Assembly (NCBI GenBank): GCA_013396915.1
Contig: VWZL01002045.1
Coordinates: forward strand, 62,001-126,000
Origin: Stercorarius parasiticus
Lineage: Eukaryota > Chordata > Aves > Charadriiformes > Stercorariidae
Direction of reading: 5' to 3'
DNA: 64,000 nt
Both the position numbers and the translations under genes were made by a program. How positions within the stretch are numbered: the stretch's first letter is position 1; each line of letters starts with the position of its first letter. The notes under the pieces are model-generated. The model did no database searches. It worked only from the letters and a program-made list of their open reading frames with translations, and was not told the origin of the DNA. Positions 1 through 12,500 of the stretch are shown here, one piece after another.

Positions 1-371
1 GAATACTTACAAGGTTTGTTACCTATATGATGATTTATTTTTTTTCAGAGAGTCAAGAGCTGATTTAAGCCTGACTTATTTGCAGGCACTTGCTGCGTTG
101 TGATTTTGACTGCAGTTCCCCTATCTGCCTCACAAAGTAAATGAGAAACTTTCTCATGTGTAATGACCTTACGTAAGGCCAGTTTACAGTGAGTTGCAAT
201 CTGCATGACACCACTGTCATAATTCAGTTTATTTGGCAACACTGGTTTGGACAAACCTCAGATGAACTTGTCCTTTTTATGTAAAGCAACTACTTTCCTG
301 TAAGAGTTAAAGTTGAAATACAGGCCATTATGGTCAAGACAATCTCTGTGCTATCACGCATGTCATTAATT

Positions 372-420
372 ATGCTTCATCCTTTATCTCATATGTGATA
401 CATTCATTAGGATGAAGCAT
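372..420. repeat. Inverted repeat with 12-bp perfect arms
   Basis: ATGCTTCATCCT at 372-383 and AGGATGAAGCAT at 409-420 are perfect complements around a 25-base loop. Further partial pairing (TCATTAA against TTAATGA) lies just outside. Confidence 0.7.
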
Positions 421-3400
421 GTATTGCTTAATGAGACATTTGACTTTATTATTGTTTCCCAACTGTTCAGGGAAATTTATATTTGTAAGTTTAAAGCACA
501 GCCAAATTGACAGTGATAGATGGTTTGGCATTAGCCACTTTTTTCCAAGATTTAGTCCAACAGTGTCTTATTGAATACAGCTGCAAAATTCAGATCTTAC
601 AGATGGTCACCACAATTCGTGGAGACTAAAAAGCCAAGACGTTGGTGCCAGCTTATGTAATGACCCTTAAAGTACTGACATGTACAAGAAAATCCACGTG
701 TCTTTACTGTGACTTTTTTTCATAAGTTGGCATGGTTGGAAAGGGAACCTTAACTGTATGATGGCCACTAAGAGGCTGATGTTACCGCAGATGAACATGA
801 GGGTCTACCCTTTGAGTCCCTGATTGGAAAGTAACAAAACCAGATTGTTAATGATGGCTTTCCCATGGTAGTGGGAAAGAAGGACAGCAGGCAATCTTTG
901 CTAGCTTAGTTTCTCTCCAAGGCATATTGACTTTCTCATGGCAAATAATGATAATTTCTCTTACATCTGAACAGATAAACACTGCTTTTATTTTGTGTGG
1001 GTTGTTCTGCAGGGACAGGAAAAAAAAATCAAGCTGCAGTCAGCAAACCAGGATTTTTTCCCCTCCTTTCTGCTTGCCTAGCTCCTATGGCTATGAAATG
1101 TGCTCATATTTCATGGAAGACATAACTTAGCCTATAATAGTTTGTAACAACAAGTAAGAGGGGAGGTTGCTCCAACGCTTCTTGTTTTCATTCACTACAG
1201 CTTGGAATCCATCTTCTCGGATTTAAGGAATTGACTAAAGGTAATAATGAGCCCTAAAAACATTGCATAAAGAGAGCTCTGTCCCTGTTATTTAAATACT
1301 TGCCTTCCAGTCCTAGTAGTCCCACTTCAAACTCAGCAACCGACATCTTAATGCGCAGCTGATCGCTGATTTTGAAGTCAAAAAGGGACAGTTATGGACT
1401 GAAATAGAAAATAAGAGTTGAAAATGCATCAAATTCGGTTACAAAAAGCAGATCCTATTCTTATACAACAATAAGGAGTTGCTGAGCGTTTGAAAGGGAC
1501 AGAACTACCTCCTGACAAAATGTAATGATATCATTTTGTTTGATACTTCTTTGAGGCATCAGCACCTCCCTGAGAAGGAGGAGGAAACTGCATGATATTT
1601 TGAAGTTTAGATGATCCAGCAGGCAGTTACACTAATTGCACAACCTTCTCCTACAACCCTGTATAACACTTTGTCTAGATTTTGGCTAAGCAAATTGTAC
1701 GAGTGTAGAATTTATTTCAACAGGATAAAATTATATTCCTTTTTTGCCTAGTTTCAGAGATCAGTTGTTACAAAATTCTGAGAACTGATTTTCTTGAAGT
1801 GTTTTGTATTAATTAATTATGTGTTTTAAATATGAGCATTAAATAAGAGTTGAACTATTCTTAAAATGTTATATTCTATTTTAATAACTAAGAATAAGAA
1901 TAGACAATAAAAATGATAGAATTAAAAATGACATAGTCTCTTTCACCTTAATCTTATTTGGTCTATTAATTGGAAAATATACAATTACACATATCTTTGT
2001 TTTTACAGATTAATGTTTTGATATCAGGGAGCAGGATGTAGAGATACTAAGTTCTAGACACATAGCTAGATCCTGCACAAAACTCAGTCAAATAAAACAA
2101 ACCCATGCCAATTTAAATCAGCTGCAAATCTGGCCTGCGACTATGTTGTTTTTCATTTGGACAGAGGGATGTGCAATGCATCAACTGTTCATATCCAAAA
2201 AAATGATCCAAGAGTTATTCAGCCAGAGAAATCATTAAGCTGTTTGATTTTGCACTGTGTCCATGAACTTTACACGCCATTGTGGGTGAACATACAATTT
2301 TTCTTTCCAGAAAGAAAAGAAGAAAATTGGCCTAAATGCTGTATCCTTCTCCTCCGCCCTATTTAAAAGAGGTTAGTAGCATTAAAAAGTCACCATTGAA
2401 CTAAAAGTCACTACCATGGTGCAAAGCTCAAGGCTTTGAGGAAATGACTAGTGCCTGAAGAAATGGAGATAGTTTGGGAGAGGAAAGGGAAGGGAGGTGG
2501 GAACACGATCATTCGGGACAAGGGTAACCCAGGCAAGGGGAGAGGGACCTGAAAGCACTAAAAGACATGGAGGAAGAGAAGGAGGTTAGATGCAGAAGCA
2601 ACACACTTTGTAGATAACAAAAATTAGGCCTTAGAGGAATGCGCATTCAAGAAATGTTATACACAGTAAAATATTGACTATGTTTTGGTTTTTTTCCAGA
2701 AGAAGTTTTCCATAAGTTTGCCAGAACCTTGAATGCTTTCTGTTCTCATTGCTCTTCCTCTCTTCTCCCCTCTCATTACCTCTGTCTAAGCCTTCTGGTT
2801 ACACCAGCAGCCACCTGCATGGGGAAGCCTGCAGCACTTTGCTGCACGTCCAGTTTCCTGCACCACTTCACTGAAGGTGCTGGAAATAGGATGTGCTTCC
2901 TGCTCTTTCCAGTGCCATTCAAAAGGCCCAGATCCCGCATGTCCTGGTCCTTGACAAACGCCACCGCAAATATTTGGGTTACCAGTGTGCCATAGTTACC
3001 TCAGTAAACAACCTAAATACTTATACAGAGACTATTAATTATGAATACAGCATGAAGTACTACTCAACGTATTTCCCACAAGACCTCCAAACATCATTGT
3101 TGACAGACAGCATCGAGCCCCTTAGGTCCGTGAGAGCCACGCGCTGTGGTCCCACCACCCCACAGCTCCCTGTGCCTCAGGCTTGGCTCCAGGGCCAAGG
3201 GCGCCTTTGCCTCCCAGCCCCAGGAGCCCTTCAGATGCATCACCATTTCAGGGGTCCACTCCCAGTGGCAGCCTCACAGCTGGCAGGCTAGCTCCTGGGA
3301 CAAAGCACAACCACTTCCCACTGGGCTAACGCATGCTACAGCTTTCATAAGACAGAAGGAGCTCCTGGATCTCAGTCTCTTATGTTTTCTTCTGACTGAT

Positions 3401-6400
3401 CTGCCTCTCACCGGTGTGCTCCCTGGGGACTGTACAGAGTTTTTTAATAGTGCTGGCACCATGACTCAGTACTAACCAAAATACCCACATTACCCTGCCA
3501 TCTTTTTTTAGGTGAGCAGTTACTTATTTCAACACCTTTTTCTTACCAACCTGCTAGACTGAAGCAAAAAATATTTAGAACGTCCCCCATATTACACAGA
3601 AAACCCTTGAGGTGGTTCACTGAATTATTGCCATCTGCCAGACACTCATTTAAAATACATCTCATCTAGCAAAAGTGGATTTGATTAAATGAGATCTCAC
3701 AAATTTATCCTTACTGTTTGAGATTAAGCCAAATATCTCTTGTTTCAGGGTGGGTTTTTTTTGTTTCCCTCCCCCCACCCCCGTCCTAAGCTTATCTGTA
3801 CTTTTTCCAAGGAGCGGATTTTTCTGTTTTACTGACATGGTGTCCTTTGAGATTATTTTTTTATAATCTTTGGCACAAGCAGAAGGCTTAACAATTTCCT
3901 TGATTTTTGCTGTTTATCTAGGGACAATGTAATTCTCCTATTATATATCTCAATCCTTAAATGGCCCTTAAATGTCAATTTAAATACATTTTTCTCAGAA
4001 TGAATACCTTTGATGGCAAAAAATCCATCTAGGATTGCTAAGGACTAATATTGTGCTGTAATGACCACGCTACTCAAATAAATTCAATCCAGTTTACTGG
4101 GTCTTCTCCTTCATAGGAGTTCCAGAAGTTGCAGACTATATTGTTTTGGAGTCTAGATGGGTTTACGTTTTTTATATAAAGTTGAAATACGTAGTTTCTT
4201 GCTCTTCACATCAGTGCGTTTTTGCCATACACTTGGAACGGTGTTTCTCCAGGCATCAGGTCTCTCATGTGTTTGTATTCAACTTGAAATTTTCACAACT
4301 GTCACTAAAAAGCAACCTTTTTAAAGTTGCTTGCCAGATGCCCATTGCTCACTAGGTCCTGCCTACAGTACCTCGTCTTTCTGCTCTACTGCTGAAACCC
4401 CCCCTGTATCTGATTATTTTCTGATTGTTGTTGTCCTCTTGCTTTTCGTTGTTCCCTGAATCATGGACACTACTTTGGGTTGCAGGTCTCTGTTCAATTT
4501 AAAATTAAGAAACTTTCCATTTTCTTATGGAACGACGATTCCACCACCCTCCAGTGCTCTTGTGCCCATTGATCCCTGGAGATACTCCTGTTTCAGTGAT
4601 CCTAGGCCCCCCAGAGGTGTGGAGGTGGGTGCAGCCTGCTTGGCTCTTGCCACCGGCCACAGGAAACCCCTGGAGCCGTGGGGAAGCATCGGAGCACAGG
4701 CTGGACAGAGAGGGAGCTGACAGCTGGGGCAAGTCAGGAGATACGTGGCAAAGACAGGATGCTGATCCACGGCGAGGCCTCAGTGGGGATAGCAAGAAAC
4801 TTTTTCCCTAGAGGACCATGTAAAATTTGCTGCAAACTAGAAAGAAATAGAAAATTTCTTGACTGAGAGCAAGAAAAGGGAACACATCCTCTCTTTCAAA
4901 GACAACGAGGGCTGGCAAAGGTTATGTTCAGACCCTTTTATTTCCATCTGCTTTCTTTTCAGTTTTCTCTGTTTCATCAGTTACGTTGTTCCAGATATGC
5001 AAACAAACCGGATTTTTAAAACTTTTTTCTTTGTATGTTTGCTTTGAACGAGGGTGCAGACAGATCTCAAAATCTTGGCTGACTTGGGATCCTGTCATCC
5101 TTCCTAAACTAACAGTGCTCTTGTCACCCTGTCTGCCAATGCACTGATCACTCTTCTGGCACTTTCAAACCAGTGCATCCTTCCTACAGAGGCTGACCAC
5201 TGTTCTGGTTTGTATATGCTGTGACAAACATGACAACACGCTATGCTTTTTCTTGCGTACTCAAGTTTCTTCCACTCAACTATTTTGGATTCTCTATCAT
5301 CTCCTGGATGTGAGACGATAATCTGCTTTCTACACCTTCCGTCTGAATTGCACCAACTGGCCAAGCTCTAATTATTTTATCAGGGTTTTGTTCTGGTCCT
5401 GCAGTAGTCTCTAACAAAATTTTATCCTGGATCCAAGTTCCTGTCTTTTATTAGATTTTCAGCACCCGCTTTTCACATGGCGTTCAGAAATCTCTGACTG
5501 TATTTCATAACTTTCCTCTTCATCTTTCCCTCCCCTGATCAACATCACTTAATTCTTGCACAACACACAAAACCCCAGTATCAACATACTTAGGAGACAG
5601 TCTCTAAAAGTACAGTTATTTAAAATGAAAAATGGGCCAGATTCATTTGTTAAGGAAGTCCCACTTCTGGAAGAATATCATTGCTTTCATAAGGAATTAG
5701 CTTGATGATTTTCATGAACATAACTTATAAAAGAAAAGAGAAATTTAGAAAAGAAATTATTTAACTTGAACTATGAGAACCAGAAAAGAGAAGCCATGAC
5801 CCAGAAACTGATAATTTTCTTTATAGCTATATAAAACTTTTCCAAATATTTAACTCTAAATGGAGTCTGGAGGATGACAAAAGATTATATAAGATGGCTA
5901 TTGTTATCTGTGGACATCTATGGTAATCTATACCATGCTATGGAGTTTTTCTAGAATTGATCCCCTATGGGAACGTTCTGCAGTTTTATTAAAAAAAAAG
6001 AAAAAAAAATGAAAGATCCAAAAGAAATGTTATAAGAGACTACAGAATTTAGTTTAGATTGTCCTATAGGATTTCATTCTTGCGTATTTTTACTGACATA
6101 TTTGAATGCACAATTATGCAGAGTCCCTGTTTTAGTTAAAGGATATTGCCCCATAAAATAGATATAGCATAACAAGTACAGAAGAATTTTCTAGAAACAT
6201 GGAAATGTAAAGGTCCTGGGAATAACTATATTTATTATCTCTTATTTGTGATTTTATTTACTCACTATATTTATTTATAGCACTTACAGTTGCATCTGCT
6301 GTCAACTTAAGATCACAATCATTATATTTACTTACCTACTTTTACATCATCTCTTTCTTGGTACTTTCTAGATGCTGCTCATTATTGCACCTTTTTTTGT

Positions 6401-7273
6401 TGGCATTTCCCCCAGTATGTATACTCTGGCCATCACAGAGCCACTCACACAATATTGCAGTCACAGGAACTTCTAAGTGAATTAACAGGACATCAAGTCA
6501 CATTACTTATGATTTTCAGTGGTTTTCAGACTGTAAAACAAAGCATGGTCATGCAGCAGAGAGCTTTTAAACATAAAGGTTCATGAGAATGGACTGGATT
6601 AGCAAAGTGACTGCTAGATGGAAACAGGAGAGTCAAAGTCCACACACAACCTGATTCTTATTATCCTTTAAAAAGAAACAGCTGCACTGCCACATCCTCT
6701 GCCTTGTCTGCGCATTCATTCTTGCAATGGCTTTCAATGTAGGTAACTCCTCACAAATAACAAAGAAAGATTTACATTTGAACTAAATCAGGCTTAGAGT
6801 ACAGAGGGAGCCTAGAGAGGGGAGTGAGCCCAGTCTTACGTATGACCAGTAACGTTTGGCATGAAGTCTAAGAGGCTGGGAAGAGAAAAGCATATTAATA
6901 ATACATTCAAATGAGGTTCTGGGAAAAATTAAGATGAAGAACCGGACACTTAAGCTATATGGGAAACGAAATATATGGGAAATAACAAGAGAAACTTTGA
7001 ATTTTAGTACCTGAGCAAAACTATTATTTAATGGCTATGTCAGGTACTGGTAGAATCATACATATGATTTATATATTGATATAAAATGGCATAACAAGTT
7101 CATTAAGACAATACTTTAAACTGTGAGATTCACAATATATAGGGAAGGCAGAATTGCTAGAAGTCTCTGAATAATAATTAATTGAGAAAAGAAATTGGGA
7201 ATTATCATGGTGTATTTTTCTTCTACAGATCTCCAAACCAAGAAATCCCTGGTTAAGTCTCTCTCAGCATCAG

Positions 7274-7471
7274 TATTTTATTACACTTTTTTTTCCTTTC
7301 TTTCTTTTCTTTCTTTTATTTTTCTTTTTTCCTCTTTTTTTTTTTTTTAACTTCGTGAGCTGTTGTCTTCAAAAAAGATTTTAAAATCTCTTGTTTAATA
7401 CCAAGGTAGTTTAAATTATCTTGTTTACAGTTCTAGTAAAAGGTATAGATGAGTGGTAATGCCGGTTTTCC
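7274..7471 (+). repeat. Copy 1 of a two-copy dispersed repeat (partner at 9391-9566)
   Basis: From 7349 the sequence (GTGAGCTGTTGTCTTC, then AATTATCTTGTTTACAG, then GGTATAGATGAGTGG) matches 9445-9566 at roughly 85% by eye. Both copies are preceded by TATTTTATTA, a CACTTTT stretch and a CT/T-rich tract, which is longer here. I do not recognise the family. The flanks outside are unrelated. Confidence 0.75.
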
Positions 7472-7595
7472 AACTACACTTCAGTAATTTGATTTGTGGC
7501 ATAATATTCCATCTCCGCCTCATGACAGAGGGAAAATAAACTATTTTCCACAATAGATGGAGAAAGACCCTTTTTCCTCGGCATGGCTTAAAAGC

Positions 7596-7618
7596 AAATA
7601 AATAAATAAATAAATAAT
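7596..7618. repeat. (AAAT)n microsatellite
   Basis: More than five tandem AAAT units. Confidence 0.9.
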
Positions 7619-9390
7619 CCCTCTTTTGGTACAATCAGGAAAACCCAACACTTGGCACCACGACACCCAGTAAGGGTGGCTCAGAAATGTGTCCCAGAAG
7701 ACTCCTAATTGCAGATGTCTGTATTTTCTGAGGTTTTCATTCAAATTCAAAAATAAAAGTGTCCAGTTTTGCCTACTCTCAGTTCTATTCTTCACATGAG
7801 AACTAGGGTTTTTTTCCAGTGAGAAAACATGCATCGGATACAGGAGAGTTTACATCACCCCCAGCAGTTTTAGGAGAATCTACAGATCCTGAATCTTACC
7901 AAGCAGGCCTCAAAGCTTTTGTAAAAATTGTAGTAAAATATCCTCCACTCAGGCATGGAGTGAAATGGCCAAATAGCCTAATCGCAAGCATTTCATCGGA
8001 AGGCCTGGCACAGACTGTGCGCTTGCAGTCGGCACTGGAGATGAGGATGGTGGTTAAATCCACAGCGCAGAGCACTAAAGAAAAAGACCAAGCACAACAG
8101 GAGTCTGCACAAGCGGGTCTTTCAGTTGGTCACATTAAATCCAGGGATCAGGCAAGGACTATTAGGGTTCAAGTGGCTCAAAATACCCAGAAGTACTCAG
8201 GTCCTTCTTGGCAGACCTCTGAATTGTACATCTGTCTTCACTGACACTATCTAAAGTTAGAGCGAGTTGCATCAGCTGGTATTTCCCACTGAATTTCTGT
8301 GGAATTTGGACACTGAGTTACCCCTATCGGGAGAAAACCACTTTGAAAATGTTCGAAAATCAATCTGCATGTAAGTGAGGATATTTAAGAGAGATTACAA
8401 CTAAATGGGATATCTTTTAATGCAGTTTTTATGATGCTCAATTTTCAAATATCTCAGGTTTGTCATGCAAGGACTCTTACAAATAGAAAATTTTCAAAGT
8501 AAAACACAACGTCAATCATGAAGAAGAAAAGCATGTAGTTGCACTTTTCTATTAACAGATGGAACCAGCAGATGAGCCCAGATAATTTAATAATCCCTGG
8601 CAATATTAATTTTAGATCTGAAACATTTTGAGAAAAAACACGTTGAATTTTCCCCAAGGACATCAATAAAACCAAAATCAACTAATTCCCAAATAAAACA
8701 GTCTAATAAGCACATCACTAAGTTTGTTGCTAATTCTTGCTGTAATTGGGTACAGTGTCACCTTGACACAGAATGCTGTTACAGCAAAGTAAACTACACA
8801 AAGAGAGCCATCTGCATGTAATAGAAATTAAACCTACTACACTGTGGTCAGCATTTCACCAGGCAATCATTTAGAAAGGCTGTTAGGAAACATTGCAGGC
8901 TTCTGCTGGGATTTGGTTTCTATAAATATGTGGCCCGTGTAATTGTTTAAAATCATAGCTGTATGATATGCTTTATTGAAGGGAAGTACAGCAATGAAAT
9001 TAAATGGGCAATACATCCAAAGTAATAAACAGAAACAACTGAAATGAAGATCCTTGTTCTGTTCAGGATTTAGAAAGAAATAGTGCCAACAGTCTGATGA
9101 CTGCTCCTTCCACTTCTTTCCCTGCTATCATTCACAACTGTATCGCCTGTTACTGACCCTGCAATAGAGTTTCCGTGTGAAAATAAGCAGCGCTCAGCTC
9201 ACATACTACATGGATTTTATACCCACAGTTTAAAGTGGTAGGACAAAGTGGCCTACATCTATTTCAGTGTTGTGAAAGAACCACAAAAATATACTTCTTA
9301 TAGGAGATATTTCTTACTAATTCCTATTCAATCTGTAGTAAGATAATGACAGGAAGCACAAGTATTCTAAAATAGCATAAAATAATAAAA

Positions 9391-9566
9391 TATTTTATTA
9401 GTACACTTTTTCTTTTTTTTTCCCTTTCTTTTAAAAATTTTTTTAAATCCATGAGCTATTGTCTTTAAAAGGATTTTAAGTCTCCTGTTTAATAGCAAGG
9501 TGGATTTAATTATCTTGTTTACAGTTCTAGTGAAAGGTATAGATGAGTGGAAATGCTGTTTTTTCC
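9391..9566 (+). repeat. Copy 2 of the two-copy dispersed repeat (partner at 7274-7471)
   Basis: Same orientation as copy 1 and about 2.1 kb away. The best conserved block is AATTATCTTGTTTACAG followed by TTCTAGTGAAAGGTATAGAT. There is no coding evidence in either copy. Confidence 0.75.
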
Positions 9567-12500
9567 AGAGCACTCTCCTAGCTACCTTCTCCAGCTCTCA
9601 TCTTTCAACATATCTGTCCTCCCTCCCTGTAAGGGAAACATTCCTGCCCGACCAGCCTCTCTTCAGGCTGCTTCGCTTCTAATCCTATGGCAAGTACTTC
9701 TCCCTCATCTGTCAAAACAAGTAAATAAAAAACCCCCGCAGCATTAGCAAACCTGAATGACACACAGCATCGCCACTTTCCAAGATACCACCAGGCACTC
9801 ACAGCAGCCAAACCGAACCACGGGACATCAAAGCCACTTCCCGGCTGACACACTCGATACTAGCATGCAAAGGCTGGGGCCACTAAAGCTAACATCTTTA
9901 CTCATCCCCCTCCACTTCCCCTAAATTCCCTTGGTGTTTTTGACCACTGTTGCCGCGCTCTGGTCTAACACAAAGCTGCATGAGTATTACATACTTGCCA
10001 TGGTCAGGTCCTGGGAGGTCTTCTACCCTGGCTGAGCCTGGGAATGCCACGTGGAGGTGAGATGAAACCCTTCATGCTCAGCTCAGGCAAAGTTATTTCT
10101 ATCTCAGAGACATCTGAAGGTACTGAAGTTGTAGTACATATGTGGTTTGGGAGGGCTGTTCTCAAATGTAAGTATCTCAGCCCCCTTCAACCTCTTGCCA
10201 TATGCATACATAGGGTGGGACATCCTGAACGGTAAGGAATCACTGCTGTAATGGTATGGTTGTAGAGTAAATGATTACCAATTCAATATGAGCTTCTCCC
10301 TCTGCCAAGCTGCTAAAAGAGGAAAAAATAGGGCAGGCATGATTTGACTCCCCTGTTGGGCCAGTGACTAAAATCAATCTAAAATTTTGGTAAGTAAAAT
10401 GAAGCAGATGCTTGTCAAGGTTTTCCTAGCAGAGCAGCCGAGATTTGCAAACTGCATGTTCAGACTTAGATCAAAACCACAAAGCATGTTGGAGTTCAGC
10501 TTGGATTTGAGCTTTTCCAGAAACAACGGAAACTTGGTATCGCTTCACATCAGGGACAAAACAAAAGAAGTAAAATCTTCATTGCAGAGTTCAGCTTGTG
10601 GTCATGTCATGTGAAAGAAGGTCAGGTTACCAGTGACCGTGCTAAAAGCTTTATTCGTAAGTGAGTTAAGATAACATGAGAAGTATAAAAAGGTCACTAA
10701 TATTTGACCTAAAAACACTGCAGCCTAGTAGCATTAATGAAATTAACTTTAGTTAAAGTTTGCTAAATAGACAGCTAAAGATTGCTAAAACATCAACTCA
10801 GAGAACAGAGTAATTCAGCCCAACAGAAAAAGCACCAACTCTTCCATCACTTTTAATGGTTTGGGCTTTTTTTTGTCGTGTAAATGCTGGCTGCATGCTC
10901 ATCTACATTATTTCATTGTTCTAAGTGTGGTATTTTTTGGCTTAAGAAACACAATATTTGTGACAAATAATAATAATATAATTTATTAATAAACATTCAA
11001 ACTTATTTTTCCTTGTGAAATAAACAGGACTTTCTATTTCCACTTTAATGTATGCTACCATGGCATTTCTTGAACACATAAAAACTTTCTTTATAATCTG
11101 TTCATTTTGATAATAAGCTGAAGGCCAGAAAATTGGCTAAAGGCTGCATTAAGGATTATGGAGTATCCGTCCTCAGAAGTGTGGCACATTTCTTCAAAAG
11201 CCTGCAGCCATTCCTGTGAAATTTGACTGAGGATCTAAGATAAAACCTGACGGAGTCATTATGGCCTAACCTCTCAGCTAGCGACAGCTTTATCTAGTAC
11301 AGAATGGACAACCATAGACTGATTCAAAACTTTATATATTAGAAACGTAGTAATATCAGAATGTCTCTTACTATACGTCATCCTTCTTTTCTTTCTTGTT
11401 GGGAGCAAAGCTCTGGGCTTTGTGGATAGATTAAAAGTATTGGTAAGCACAAAAAGGATAAAATAAGAATTATGTTAATGTCCCTCGCTTAAAAAAATAC
11501 ATCAATCTTCTGAATAATTTTTAACCCTTTGTATGGTGACTTTGGATGATGTTGTTTTGTATATGTTTGAAGAAGGAATAACATATTAATCATGTTCTTT
11601 TCCAGTTCTCATTCCATTTCCCAGAAAGACCCCTTCCTCCCTTTTCCACCTCAAAGTTTGGTCTATAATCTTGTCCTTTCAGGGGCAGCCCTGTGTGAAT
11701 GAGAAAGAAGATCCTTAGTTAAGGAGGTCTACTCCTCGCAGCCTGGTACCTTTAGAAGCTGGTTCTGGCAAATTTTAAAGTCAGTCACTGAAAGTCATGC
11801 TGGGTAAAAGTCTTCCACAGAGAAGATGGTCTTGAACTATGGAGTATCAGCAGATGTGGGGAAAGAGTAAGACTGGACTCCTGAGAAGTCTACTCACTTC
11901 TCTCTTGCACCCCATTGTTTTACCTCAATATAGGGTTGTCGGATCATCCAATCCACGGAATGATTTGTGTAAAGAGAAAATTAAGCAACTCTTTACAATG
12001 ATCACAATTTGTTTAAAAAAACAGGTACCGGGATGTCCATATCTGAAAACACAGTCATAAAGAAGAGAGAACACATCCTGCAAATAACTGTAGCTATCTT
12101 GGCTTAATTTATGAAATATGCTGATTTTTCTTCTAACAAAACCTCTTCAAAAAGTGTTTATTTTGATGAAATTGCCCTTCCACTTTAACTCTCTGACATA
12201 TTGTAATATATTTTTGTTTCTCCATGAAATCGCCTTACCCATTTTAGAATAACAGCATGTCACACATATCCAGTATCATAAGAGCTGTCAAATTGTAGCA
12301 AAGCAACATCTTTCTAGTTTAGCAACAATATTCCATTCTTGATCAGTTTCTCTGAAATTCCCCTTTATTCTTCACTGAAAATGCTAAATAAAAATTCCTA
12401 TTTTCTTCTACTATGTTTTTAGATCTGCAAAGTAAATTTGGCATAAACTATATATTATATAAATTGATATTCATGTATGTAAGCTTGGAGATTGCAGTAA

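Noticed and set aside
2729..3475. Several overlapping plus-strand frames of 88-132 codons
   Set aside because: They lie in a locally GC-richer patch, overlap in different frames, and none shows family motifs or splice borders.
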